Shown piece after piece: positions 1 through 6,394 of a DNA stretch of 17,211 nucleotides (its first letter is position 1; each line of letters starts with the position of its first letter). The stretch comes from an uncultured Clostridia bacterium. Lineage in GTDB: Bacteria; Bacillota; Clostridia; Oscillospirales; Oscillospiraceae. Below the pieces are notes generated by a model. That model worked only from the letters and a program-made list of their open reading frames with translations. It made no database searches and was not told the DNA's origin. Location of the stretch: contig CAMEWZ010000014.1 of NCBI GenBank assembly GCA_945946745.1, positions 1 through 17,211 of the forward strand, read 5' to 3'. The position numbers and the translations under genes are program-made.

Positions 1-18
1 AAAAAGGAGGAACATCCC

Positions 19-951
19 ATGAAAACCAGAAAGTACCTGTCCCTGGCGCTGAGCCTACTACTGCTGTGCGGCCTGTTGGCCGGCTGCGGCAGCGCAAACA
101 AAAGCTCCGTGGAAGCGCCCATGGAAATGGCCCAAGATTACGCCATGTCCGATCGGGAATACGCCGTAGCCGAAACCACCGCCGCCGGAGCTTTGGCGGA
201 CAATGGCGGCGCCGATTCCGCCGCCCTGCCGGAAAGCCGGAAATGGATCATCACCGTGAACCTGTCCGCCGAAACCGAGGATCTGGACGCCCTCACCGCC
301 GCCCTGGAGCAGCAGATCGCGGACTTGCGCGGCTATGTGGAGGATCAGCACGTCTACAACGGCAGCGCCTATTCCAGCCGCCGCTACCGCAGCGCCAGTT
401 GGACGGTGCGGATTCCGGCCCAGGATGTGGACAGCTTCACCCAGCAGATTTCGGGCCTTGCCAACGTCATCTCCAAGGAAAAGAGTCTGGAGGACGTGAC
501 ATTGCGCTATGTGGCCACGGAAAGCCGCTTGACCGCCCTGGAAACCGAGGAAGCCCGGCTTCTGGAGCTGCTGGCTCAGGCGGACAATATGACCGACCTG
601 CTGGAAATCGAGGAGCGGTTGACCGACGTGCGCTACGAACTGGAAAACACCGCCTCTCAGAAGCGGCTGTATGACAACCAGATCGACTACGCCACCATCT
701 ACTTAAGCATCCAGGAGGTTCAAGAATATACCCCTGTGGAAGAACCCACGCTGTGGGAGCGGATCAGCGGCGGATTTCTGGACAGCCTGAAGGGACTGGG
801 AGAAGGGGCGGTAAACCTAATGGTGTGGCTCATCGTCGCCTCGCCGTACCTGGTTGTGCTGGCAGTGATCCTCTTCTGCCTGGTGCGCCTTGTCAAGCGC
901 GTCCGCCGCAAACGGGCCAAGAAACAGCAGCCTAAGACGGAAAATCCGTAA
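19..951 (+). CDS. DUF4349 domain lipoprotein, membrane anchored
   Basis: This is a 310-residue protein. It starts with a lipoprotein signal peptide: Lys/Arg at residues 2-5, a hydrophobic run, and lipobox LAGC with the lipidated cysteine at residue 23. A low-complexity Ala/Gly/Glu linker follows. The main domain (about residues 75-260) has the DUF4349 pattern: an early beta-strand part (KWIITVNLSAET), the RIPAQDVDSF segment, and a Glu/Leu-rich coiled-coil stretch around 170-220. A transmembrane helix lies at about 265-290 and the tail is Arg/Lys rich, so the protein is tethered by both lipid and helix with most of it outside the cell. DUF4349 proteins have no assigned biochemical role; envelope function is inference. 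A strong AAGGAGG at 4-10 fixes the start. Its own promoter lies outside the window. The stop is 7 nt from a hairpin-rich element. Confidence 0.88.
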   Translation: MKTRKYLSLALSLLLLCGLLAGCGSANKSSVEAPMEMAQDYAMSDREYAVAETTAAGALADNGGADSAALPESRKWIITVNLSAETEDLDALTAALEQQIADLRGYVEDQHVYNGSAYSSRRYRSASWTVRIPAQDVDSFTQQISGLANVISKEKSLEDVTLRYVATESRLTALETEEARLLELLAQADNMTDLLEIEERLTDVRYELENTASQKRLYDNQIDYATIYLSIQEVQEYTPVEEPTLWERISGGFLDSLKGLGEGAVNLMVWLIVASPYLVVLAVILFCLVRLVKRVRRKRAKKQQPKTENP

Positions 952-957
952 TCCCGA

Positions 958-1220
958 AAATCCCGCCACCGATTCGGTGGCGGGATTCAGACTGTCGAAA
1001 ATCCCCCTTGGGGCTTTTCGACAGATTTTTTGCAGCCTGCTGCGCGCATAATTTGTTCGCCTCCGGCGAACAAATTATACACTTGCAGTCTGAGAAGTAT
1101 TTTCCACCAGGTACACGCCCTGGTGGAAAATGGATTTGAATAGGTTTGCCGCAGAAGCGGCAAATTCTGCGAAGCTTTTTTGACACACTGAATCCCGCCA
1201 CCGATTCGGTGGCGGGATTT
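958..1220. repeat. Hairpin-rich MITE-like element with about 43-bp terminal inverted repeats
   Basis: The 29-nt palindrome starting AATCCCGCCACCGA occurs at 959-987 and again, identical, at 1191-1219. The similarity continues inward as an inverted repeat: 959-1001 against the reverse complement of 1177-1219 matches at 39 of 43 positions. Between the ends lie further hairpins: 992-1024 (10-bp stem, then a T run), 1048-1078 (14-bp stem, 3-nt loop), 1100-1130 (12-bp stem), and two mutually exclusive ones at 1145-1164 and 1150-1171 (the latter followed by TTTTTT). The block begins 7 nt after the DUF4349 stop and ends 3 nt before the DUF6020 stop, so it fills the convergent intergenic space and probably also terminates transcription. 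It carries no credible gene. A mobile origin is inference; no target duplication was clearly seen. Confidence 0.7.
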
Positions 1221-1222
1221 CC

Positions 1223-2950
1223 CTATTGTTCTCGATAAACAGTAAGCGGCAGGATCACGGGCAGCGTCAGTATCACAGGATAGGCATACCGGAACTCCGC
1301 GTATACCGGTGTCCCCAGCCAAAGGCCCACAACCAGCACCAGAATTGGAATCGTCAGCAGGACTTCCTCCCGCTTTTTCAGTGCGTTTATCAAGCAGCAT
1401 CCCAGCGTCGCCCACACATACAGGCCAATGCTGGTCAGCGGCTGCAAAATGGACAGCTTTTCCACGTACCGGAACAGCGCGGCAAAGGCTGACGCCACCA
1501 AATTGTTCCCATAGCAGGCCTCCAGGGCGTAGGCGGAGCTGCCCACACCCTTGGTGTAGATCCAGAAGAAATAGCCGCCGTTCCAGTAGCCCTTGGTTTC
1601 GTCGATCCAGGCCTTGGCGTAATCCGCCGGATACCGCAGGCCCAAGTTTACATAAAGCTTGAGATACTGGCCCCAATTCTCCCGAATCACCGGCACCTGG
1701 TCATACCGGAAGGTTTCAAATTTTACCGGATCCACCGTCAGCGGATCGTAGGCCTGCCCCAGCTTGTCTAGCCAGAAAATGTCCGACAGCAGCGCTGTTT
1801 CCTCCCCGGTCAGTTCCCTGCCCTCGGCCACCACCCGGGCAATCTGCTGCATGGGCACGGCAAAGGCCTCTACGAAGTTGGTGTCCCCAACTTCCAGCAC
1901 CTCCAGCACCGGATTGAGCAGCGCCCAGCACACCGCCAGCACGCCGATCATCACCAGCAGCAGCTTTTTCTGCTTTTTCCACAGCAAAACAAGCATCACC
2001 ACCGTCGTGACGGCGAAAGCATACCAGCCGTTGGTGCGCCACAGGGAAAACCCCGCCGCGCCCAGGACAAACACGCCGTAATTCCAGGCCCTGTGTTTGC
2101 CGGTTTCTTTCAGCAGCCGGTAAAGGGCCGTCACCAGCAGCAACGCCGCTCCGGCAAAGGGAATATCCTTCCACAGCGTCACGCTGTAGGCAATATTGTG
2201 GGGCATACAGGCATACAGGACATACACCAAAACCAACACCGGCCTGGGGATGCCCGCCTGGTACAGCGTCACCAGCGCATAGCCAAAGCACGCGGCCATA
2301 AACAAAATCTGGGCGCAGTGAAACAGCGCCACCGCGGCGTTCATATTGCCAAACAGCCGAAGACCCAGATCCACAAAGAGCTTCACCGTCACCGTATGCC
2401 AGAAGGGCATCACATTGTTGTAGGCCTCGTCCCCCATGAGCTGCTGGAGGGTGGTGATGGAGTCTGTGGTGAGCACGCCGGGATAGCGGGCAAAAAACAG
2501 AAACGCCAGGTCAATGGCGGCAATGGAGCCAAACACCAGGAAAAACACCCGCCCCGGGTGCAGCCTCGCCTTCGGCTCGACCCCAAATGGCAGCCGCGCC
2601 AGCATCCAGAGCAGAATCGGATGGGCAACGCACACGCCGCCAGCCAGGCAGCAGACCAGATCAAACAGGTTTTCCAGGGTGGAAAGCGGGGAAAACAGCT
2701 GGTAATTCGCCAGCGCCACCGCCAGAGAAAACAGACCCGACGCCACAGCCAGCGCCCACCTCCGGGAGGGCAACGCGCCCAACCGGGCAATATCTCCCAG
2801 GCACAGCAGCGCCAGGACCGCGCACAGCAGATACACACTGTAATAGGTATCCGTCCCAGCCAGCGGGGATAAAACCGTCAGCCAAATGAAGATCAGCAAG
2901 ACTTGGAGCAGCACGCCTGCCCTGCTGGTTCGATGTTCCCAAAGTCGCAT
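1223..2950 (-). CDS. DUF6020 family multi-pass membrane protein
   Basis: This is a 575-residue, very hydrophobic protein with roughly a dozen predicted membrane segments. It resembles the DUF6020 family, which has a GT-C glycosyltransferase-like appearance. Conserved-looking features include YPGVLTTDSITTLQQLMG around residues 156-173 (D163, S164), an exposed His at 185 (FWHT), and LWKDIPF around 259-265. In GT-C enzymes such acidic and His residues sit in an extracytoplasmic loop, so transfer of a lipid-linked sugar is possible but not shown. The ATG start at 2950 has a GAGGG-type ribosome site 6 nt upstream and a perfect promoter behind it. It is a single-gene unit, convergent with the DUF4349 lipoprotein. 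Confidence 0.82.
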   Translation of the reverse strand: MRLWEHRTSRAGVLLQVLLIFIWLTVLSPLAGTDTYYSVYLLCAVLALLCLGDIARLGALPSRRWALAVASGLFSLAVALANYQLFSPLSTLENLFDLVCCLAGGVCVAHPILLWMLARLPFGVEPKARLHPGRVFFLVFGSIAAIDLAFLFFARYPGVLTTDSITTLQQLMGDEAYNNVMPFWHTVTVKLFVDLGLRLFGNMNAAVALFHCAQILFMAACFGYALVTLYQAGIPRPVLVLVYVLYACMPHNIAYSVTLWKDIPFAGAALLLVTALYRLLKETGKHRAWNYGVFVLGAAGFSLWRTNGWYAFAVTTVVMLVLLWKKQKKLLLVMIGVLAVCWALLNPVLEVLEVGDTNFVEAFAVPMQQIARVVAEGRELTGEETALLSDIFWLDKLGQAYDPLTVDPVKFETFRYDQVPVIRENWGQYLKLYVNLGLRYPADYAKAWIDETKGYWNGGYFFWIYTKGVGSSAYALEACYGNNLVASAFAALFRYVEKLSILQPLTSIGLYVWATLGCCLINALKKREEVLLTIPILVLVVGLWLGTPVYAEFRYAYPVILTLPVILPLTVYREQ

Positions 2951-2980
2951 TGTATTCCCTCATTTTTCCGTTTATTTTTT

Positions 2981-3009
2981 ATTATACTGTCTGTTCAACG
3001 GTGTGTCAA
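2981..3009 (-). promoter_or_regulatory. Consensus sigma-A promoter for the DUF6020 gene
   Basis: On the minus strand TTGACA (3009-3004) and TATAAT (2986-2981) are both exact consensus and separated by exactly 17 bp. The start codon is at 2950, giving a leader of about 25 nt. This implies strong basal transcription unless a repressor acts. Confidence 0.8.
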
Positions 3010-3056
3010 GAAACCGTGGGAAAACAATGACTTGCAGCAAAATTCACAATTCTGCC

Positions 3057-3085
3057 TTGTTTTTGCAAAATGGATGTGGTAAAAT
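3057..3085 (+). promoter_or_regulatory. Probable extended -10 promoter for the MgtC-like gene
   Basis: TTGTTT (3057-3062), a 17-bp spacer, then TGG-TAAAAT with TAAAAT at 3080-3085. The TGn extension compensates for a poor -35. It lies about 30 bp before the GTG start. Confidence 0.5.
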
Positions 3086-3116
3086 ATGACAATCCAAACG
3101 GGAGGGATGTGATTTC

Positions 3117-3791
3117 GTGGAAATGCGGGAATTGACACTTTGGTCTGTCATGGCGCGGATTCTGGTGGCGTTTGTACTGGGCGGCGTTCTGGGCGTGGAG
3201 CGGGGGATGAAGCAGCGCCCGGCGGGTCTGAGAACTTATATGCTGGTGTGCGTAGGAGCCTGCGTGATTATGCTGACCAATCTGTACATCTACCAGGTTT
3301 TCGCGGTGGGCGATCCGGTGCGGATGGGCGCCCAGGTTGTCAGCGGCATCGGCTTTCTGGGAGCGGGCACCATCGTGGTAACGAAGCACAATCAGATTCG
3401 GGGACTGACCACCGCCGCCGGATTGTGGGCCGCCGCGGCCGTTGGGCTGGCGACTGGGGTTGGGTTTTACGAGGCTGCTATTGTGGGCGCGGGTGTGATT
3501 TTTGCCACGCTGACCGTTTTGACCTATCTGGACGACCGGATGCACCGGAAGACCCGGTATTTTGATGTGTATGTGACGCTGACGCCCACGGTGACCATGG
3601 GGACGCTGCTGAATTTTCTGCGGTGCAGCGTGCAGTCCGTGGAGGACATCCACCCGGACACCTCCATCCCGGGGGACGAAAACCGGCACTATTTTATGAC
3701 CCTGGTCACCAAAAACCGGATCACCCCGGCAGAGTTGGCCGACAGCCTAAGCCTGTCCCGCCGGACGGACTTCTTGATCGATATTCTGTAG
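3117..3791 (+). CDS. MgtC/SapB family membrane protein
   Basis: This is a 224-residue protein. The N-terminal half carries the MgtC/SapB signature: LGGVLGVERGMKQRPAGLRTYMLVCVGA (in pieces around residues 20-47), GIGFLGAGTIV and GLTTAAGLWAAAAVGLATGVG, spread over four to five membrane helices. The C-terminal part (about 145-224) is soluble and probably a small ACT-like domain. MgtC proteins are linked to Mg2+ limitation and, in pathogens, to inhibition of F-type ATP synthase; in commensals the role is unclear. The GTG start at 3117 is preferred because GGAGGG (3101-3106) sits 10 nt upstream; the next in-frame ATG at 3123 would be 16 nt away. It is monocistronic and followed by a hairpin at 3803-3831. 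No Mg2+-sensing riboswitch was recognised in the short leader. Confidence 0.9.
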   Translation: MEMRELTLWSVMARILVAFVLGGVLGVERGMKQRPAGLRTYMLVCVGACVIMLTNLYIYQVFAVGDPVRMGAQVVSGIGFLGAGTIVVTKHNQIRGLTTAAGLWAAAAVGLATGVGFYEAAIVGAGVIFATLTVLTYLDDRMHRKTRYFDVYVTLTPTVTMGTLLNFLRCSVQSVEDIHPDTSIPGDENRHYFMTLVTKNRITPAELADSLSLSRRTDFLIDIL

Positions 3792-3802
3792 AAAAATACG
3801 AA

Positions 3803-3831
3803 CCGCGCTCTGTCATTCTAACGGAGCGCGG
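3803..3831 (+). terminator. Hairpin after the MgtC-like gene
   Basis: CCGCGCTC (3803-3810) pairs with GAGCGCGG (3824-3831) around a 13-nt loop, 11 nt after the stop. The following CTGTTTGCTTT is only a weak U-tract, so termination efficiency is uncertain. Confidence 0.6.
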
Positions 3832-3905
3832 CTGTTTGCTTTGCGGAAATCCAGCAGACAGGAAAAGGTTTTTGGATAGAATCCATAGGCAATTTTTTCG
3901 GGACA

Positions 3906-4001
3906 AAGGCGTCTGTTAACCGCCTGGGGTATGGCAAAATCACATAAAAAGAGTTAATATGGAAGAAGATATGTGATCCCCAGACGGTTAACAGGCGCCT
4001 T
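3906..4001. repeat. Long imperfect inverted repeat, 24-bp arms
   Basis: Arms 3906-3929 and 3978-4001 are reverse complements at 22 of 24 positions (core CTGTTAACCG). Pairing continues inside: ATCACAT at 3939-3945 complements ATGTGAT at 3971-3977, directly abutting the right arm, with a 9-nt bulge on the left. The apical loop (3946-3970) is A+T rich. The block is 96 bp. It may be a small foldback element, a structured RNA, a terminator, or paired recombination sites; the sequence alone does not decide. Confidence 0.6.
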
Positions 4002-4008
4002 GGCAGGA

Positions 4009-4037
4009 CGATGGGCGGCGCTGTGGGCCGCCCATCG
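4009..4037. terminator. 11-bp GC-rich hairpin downstream of the transporter remnant
   Basis: CGATGGGCGGC (4009-4019) pairs perfectly with GCCGCCCATCG (4027-4037), with a 7-nt loop. It lies about 25 nt beyond the stop of the minus-strand transporter fragment and was plausibly its terminator, though no clear T run follows on the minus strand. Confidence 0.5.
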
Positions 4038-4062
4038 TGCGCTTTTGGTGGAAACAGGTGTA

Positions 4063-4416
4063 TTACTTGGCAGCCTTTGCTTCCTTCCAGGCAGCCATCT
4101 TCGCCCGGACATCGCCATTGATGTTCCAGATGAAGGTGAAGCAGAGCCAGGAGCACAGAGCCGCGATGATGGGGAAGCCAACCACCATCAGCTTGATACC
4201 GGTGATGGTAGAAGCGGCCTGGGGCAGACCGGCGGCAGTCAAGGCGGCATCATAGCCGATGGCCGCGATCAGAAGCACGGACAGGGAGTTGGAGATGGTG
4301 GAGCCAACCCGGCGGGACAGGGAGAAGAAGCCGTAGATGGTGCCCTCGTTGCGCTTGCCGGTAAGGTATTCGTTGTAGTCGATGGACTCAGCCACCAGGC
4401 CCCACTGCATCTGCAC
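4063..4416 (-). pseudogene. C-terminal remnant of an MFS/GPH-type cation:sugar symporter
   Basis: The last 117 residues of this frame, from VQMQWGLVAESIDYNEY to AAWKEAKAAK, look like the C-terminal quarter of a glycoside-pentoside-hexuronide (GPH) symporter. The block around GLVAESIDYNEYLTGKRNEG followed by FFSLSRR matches that family's conserved cytoplasmic loop (compare GLVADTIDYGEWKTGKR), and two or three membrane helices follow. Full-length members are about 450-500 residues, so about three quarters is missing. The frame stays open upstream to 4995, but the upstream translation is unrelated and antisense to the zinc-ribbon gene. No ribosome site or start is seen near 4416. The gene is almost certainly dead through loss of its 5' part. 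Confidence 0.75.
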
Positions 4417-4425
4417 GGACGCTGC

Positions 4426-4557
4426 ATGAGCATTCAGATCACCCTGCTGATGCAGTGGTACTCCCGGGGATTTGATACCCCCGCCAGGGAAATGGCTATG
4501 AAATACCTGCGCCTGCTGTATCTGCCCATGTTCCAGGCACCGGAAGAAGGAAAATAA
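4426..4557 (+). pseudogene. C-terminal remnant of a plus-strand gene, possibly a TetR-type regulator
   Basis: The 43 codons ending at the TAA at 4555-4557 read MSIQITLLMQWYSRGF then DTPAREMAMKYLRL and a short Pro/Glu tail. This resembles the last two helices of a TetR/AcrR ligand-binding domain (aromatic-rich helix ending in W-x-x-x-G, then a short 'P-x-E-M' helix), but the match is by eye only. The frame continues upstream only as antisense of the symporter remnant, so the real 5' part is missing. The fragment sits back to back with that remnant, as expected for a regulator once divergent from a transporter. A strong hairpin follows at 4563. Confidence 0.42.
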
Positions 4558-4562
4558 AAAAC

Positions 4563-4590
4563 GCGCCGTTCTGCGAAAGCAGAACGGCGC
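4563..4590. terminator. Bidirectional rho-independent terminator
   Basis: GCGCCGTTCTGC (4563-4574) pairs perfectly with 4579-4590, closed by a GAAA tetraloop. On minus it is followed by GTTTTTTATTTT, an excellent U-tract, and lies just after the zinc-ribbon gene. On plus it follows the stop of the regulator remnant with CTTTATT downstream. Confidence 0.9.
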
Positions 4591-4598
4591 AGTCTTTA

Positions 4599-5012
4599 TT
4601 AGGTTTTCCGAATGAATTTTTCCTTGCACCGGGGACAGGTGATGGAAATTTTGCCTTTGCCCCGGGGAACCCGCACCACTTGACGGCATTTGGGGCAGTC
4701 GAAATAGCGGTTCTGCCGATCCTTTAAACGGTTCCAGAATTGCAGAAAGCGGCGGTTTTCCTGGTAGCGCTTGTAGGTGTTCCGGGACAGGCTGCGGCAA
4801 ATCGCCCAAATCATCAGCCCATAGCTGAGCACAAAGAACAGCATATTCAGCACCGGAACCCGAATCCACATGGACAGCAGGCTGACAAACAAGCCCGCGC
4901 ACAAAATCACCATATTCAGTCGATCCGTGCCATAGCGCCCTGCCATAAAGCTTCGAAGGGCTGCGGACAGTTTTGCGGAGAACTGCCGAAACCAACCGCT
5001 GATTCTACTCAT
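4599..5012 (-). CDS. Small zinc-ribbon membrane protein
   Basis: This is a 137-residue protein. A basic, amphipathic N-terminus contains FMAGRYGTDRLN (about 23-34), then two membrane segments (about 35-52 and 54-74), a SLSRNTYKRYQENRRFL linker, and a C-terminal zinc ribbon with CPKC (YFDCPKCRQVVRVPRGKGK) and CPRC (SITCPRCKEKFIRKT). The four cysteines form a CxxC-x(n)-CxxC site. Proteins of this architecture are common and uncharacterised in Clostridia; no function is assigned. The RVPRGKGKI segment between the knuckles resembles RNA- or DNA-contacting zinc ribbons, but that is only suggestive. The start is set by AAAGGTGA upstream, and a TATAAT promoter lies at 5048-5053. The gene is divergent from the GH25 gene and ends in a strong terminator. 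Confidence 0.83.
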   Translation of the reverse strand: MSRISGWFRQFSAKLSAALRSFMAGRYGTDRLNMVILCAGLFVSLLSMWIRVPVLNMLFFVLSYGLMIWAICRSLSRNTYKRYQENRRFLQFWNRLKDRQNRYFDCPKCRQVVRVPRGKGKISITCPRCKEKFIRKT

Positions 5013-5047
5013 AAACGATCACCTTTGCCGGAAAAATGCTTTTCTCT

Positions 5048-5075
5048 ATTATATTGCAAAATACGCCGAATGCAA
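5048..5075 (-). promoter_or_regulatory. Promoter for the zinc-ribbon membrane protein
   Basis: On minus, TTGCAT (5075-5070), a 16-bp spacer and a perfect TATAAT (5053-5048), about 36 bp before the ATG. Confidence 0.6.
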
Positions 5076-5124
5076 CCATGCCAAGGGAAAATTAACGGAT
5101 TGTTTAAGATTTCATTAAGCAGGA

Positions 5125-5171
5125 AATTCCATTGGAATTCTCTTGGCGAATGGGCAAATATATGATATACT
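5125..5171 (+). promoter_or_regulatory. GH25 promoter with an adjacent 15-bp palindrome
   Basis: TTGGCG (5143-5148), a 17-bp spacer, then TATACT (5166-5171) form a good promoter for the muramidase gene. Directly upstream, AATTCCATTGGAATT (5125-5139) is a perfect palindrome around T5132, placed where an activator or a competing repressor would bind. A+T-rich sequence before it could act as an UP element. Confidence 0.55.
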
Positions 5172-5215
5172 AGGTCGAAAGTACCTTTTGGCGCAAATGG
5201 GAAGGAGGCGAAGCC

Positions 5216-6208
5216 ATGGAGGTTCTGGACGAACAGGAGGAATCGCAAACCCAAACGACGCAGATAGAGGAATCATATCCAGAGGAAGAAGAAATGCTCG
5301 CCGCCCTGCGCCGCCGCCGGAAAATCCGGCCGGAGCTGGTGATGGGGATCCTTGCGATTTTGGCGGCGGCGCTGCTGATTGTGTTGGCGGTGCTGTGCAT
5401 CCCCTATTGGACGGCGGACGAGGATCCTGAGGCGCTGCCCCAATATCACCAGGAGGCCCGGGAGACCACGCCGGAGGAGCCGATCCTGGAGCCGACGGTG
5501 CCCGAAACAGAGCCGGAAAATCCCACCATTCCCCCGGAACGCAATCCCTATGACCGGTACGATTTTCAATACAACCGCAACAATTATCTGGTGCTGCAAA
5601 ATATGACCAGCTCCCCCGGCGTGGATGTATCCGCGTTCCAGGGCAGCATCAACTGGAGCAAGGTTCGCGCCTCCGGCATCGAGTTTGCCATCATCCGCCT
5701 GGGCTATCGGGGCTATGGCAGCGGCAAGCTGGTGGAGGATGAATACGCCAAGCAGAATCTTTCCGGCGCCAAGGCGGCGGGACTGAAGATCGGCGCCTAC
5801 TTCTTCTCCCAGGCGCTGAATACCAAAGAGGTGGACGAGGAGATTCAGTTCATGCTGAAGATTCTGGGGGATAAGTCCCTGGATATGCCCATCATTCTGG
5901 ACTGGGAGATCCCCGCGGAGGATGCCCGTACCGCCGGAAAGATGGACGCCCGGAGTCTGACGGATATCCAGCTGCATTTCTGCCAGGTGATGACGGAAAA
6001 GGGCTACAAGCCCATGGTGTATTTCAACTGGCACCAGTCGGAGAACCTGTACTACCTAAGCGAGCTGGAGGACTATCCCTTCTGGCTGGCGCTGTACCAG
6101 GATCGGATGACCTACCCCTGGCGGGTAGAAATGTGGCAGTATTCCGACAAAGGCACCGTCCCCGGCATCAACGGCCCGGTGGATCTGAATGTATATATGC
6201 CCAACTAA
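5216..6208 (+). CDS. Membrane-anchored GH25 muramidase (lysozyme family)
   Basis: This is a 330-residue protein. An acidic N-terminus and RRRRK (32-36) precede a membrane helix at about 41-63; positive charges before the helix give N-in topology, so the enzyme is outside. A Pro/Glu/Thr spacer (about 68-112) leads to the GH25 domain (about 130-330), which cleaves the MurNAc-GlcNAc bond of peptidoglycan. Visible motifs are GVDVSAFQGSINW (D137 at the end of the first strand), GYRGYG, GAYFFSQA, ILDWE (D229, E231, the catalytic pair in this family), and WQYSDKGTVPGINGPVDLN. All key acids are present. No binding repeats are seen, so cell-wall remodelling in the producing cell is more likely than secretion as a toxin (inference). 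GGAAGG sits upstream of the ATG. It is monocistronic with a strong terminator. Confidence 0.93.
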   Translation: MEVLDEQEESQTQTTQIEESYPEEEEMLAALRRRRKIRPELVMGILAILAAALLIVLAVLCIPYWTADEDPEALPQYHQEARETTPEEPILEPTVPETEPENPTIPPERNPYDRYDFQYNRNNYLVLQNMTSSPGVDVSAFQGSINWSKVRASGIEFAIIRLGYRGYGSGKLVEDEYAKQNLSGAKAAGLKIGAYFFSQALNTKEVDEEIQFMLKILGDKSLDMPIILDWEIPAEDARTAGKMDARSLTDIQLHFCQVMTEKGYKPMVYFNWHQSENLYYLSELEDYPFWLALYQDRMTYPWRVEMWQYSDKGTVPGINGPVDLNVYMPN

Positions 6209-6210
6209 CA

Positions 6211-6240
6211 GAACCCGGATGGCAGATGCCATCCGGGTTC
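6211..6240 (+). terminator. Terminator of the GH25 gene
   Basis: GAACCCGGATGGC (6211-6223) pairs perfectly with 6228-6240 around AGAT, immediately after the stop. The stem ends GGGTTCTT; the U-tract is short. Confidence 0.8.
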
Positions 6241-6261
6241 TTGCGCTGATTCGAAAAAGCG

Positions 6262-6309
6262 GGGTCTTGGCTCCCCCTCTGGGGGAGCTGCCGAAGGCTG
6301 AGAGGGTGA
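6262..6309 (+). repeat. REP-like palindromic element, solo copy
   Basis: GCTCCCCC (6270-6277) pairs with GGGGGAGC (6281-6288) around TCT, followed by a mini-hairpin GCC-GAA-GGC (6290-6298) and the tail TGAGAGGGTGA. The same grammar (C-run hairpin, G+C mini-hairpin, then TGA-G-GGG) recurs in the two elements bounding the DUF559 gene. It lies between the convergent GH25 and lipid kinase genes. Confidence 0.6.
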
Positions 6310-6394
6310 CTTATAGCAATCCTACCATCCGTTTCACCCGAAGATGTAACGACTACCACCCGGCTTGGGTATGCATTCGCTGCGAATTCATTGC

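Noticed and set aside
932..1201. Minus-strand 89-residue frame with several Cys pairs that mimics a zinc-binding protein
   Set aside because: It runs entirely through the hairpin-rich element; the apparent CxxC pattern comes from palindromic DNA, and there is no ribosome site.
958..1220. CRISPR-like array because of repeated short palindromes
   Set aside because: Only two identical units, at the ends, separated by structured rather than unique spacer sequence; no cas genes.
3057..3116. Mg2+ riboswitch upstream of the MgtC-like gene
   Set aside because: The leader between the likely promoter and GTG is about 30 nt, far too short for a known Mg2+ riboswitch.
4063..4995. A 310-residue minus-strand open frame covering the transporter remnant
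   Set aside because: Only the last about 117 residues resemble a symporter; the upstream part is antisense or out of frame to the zinc-ribbon gene and its terminator and has no family features.
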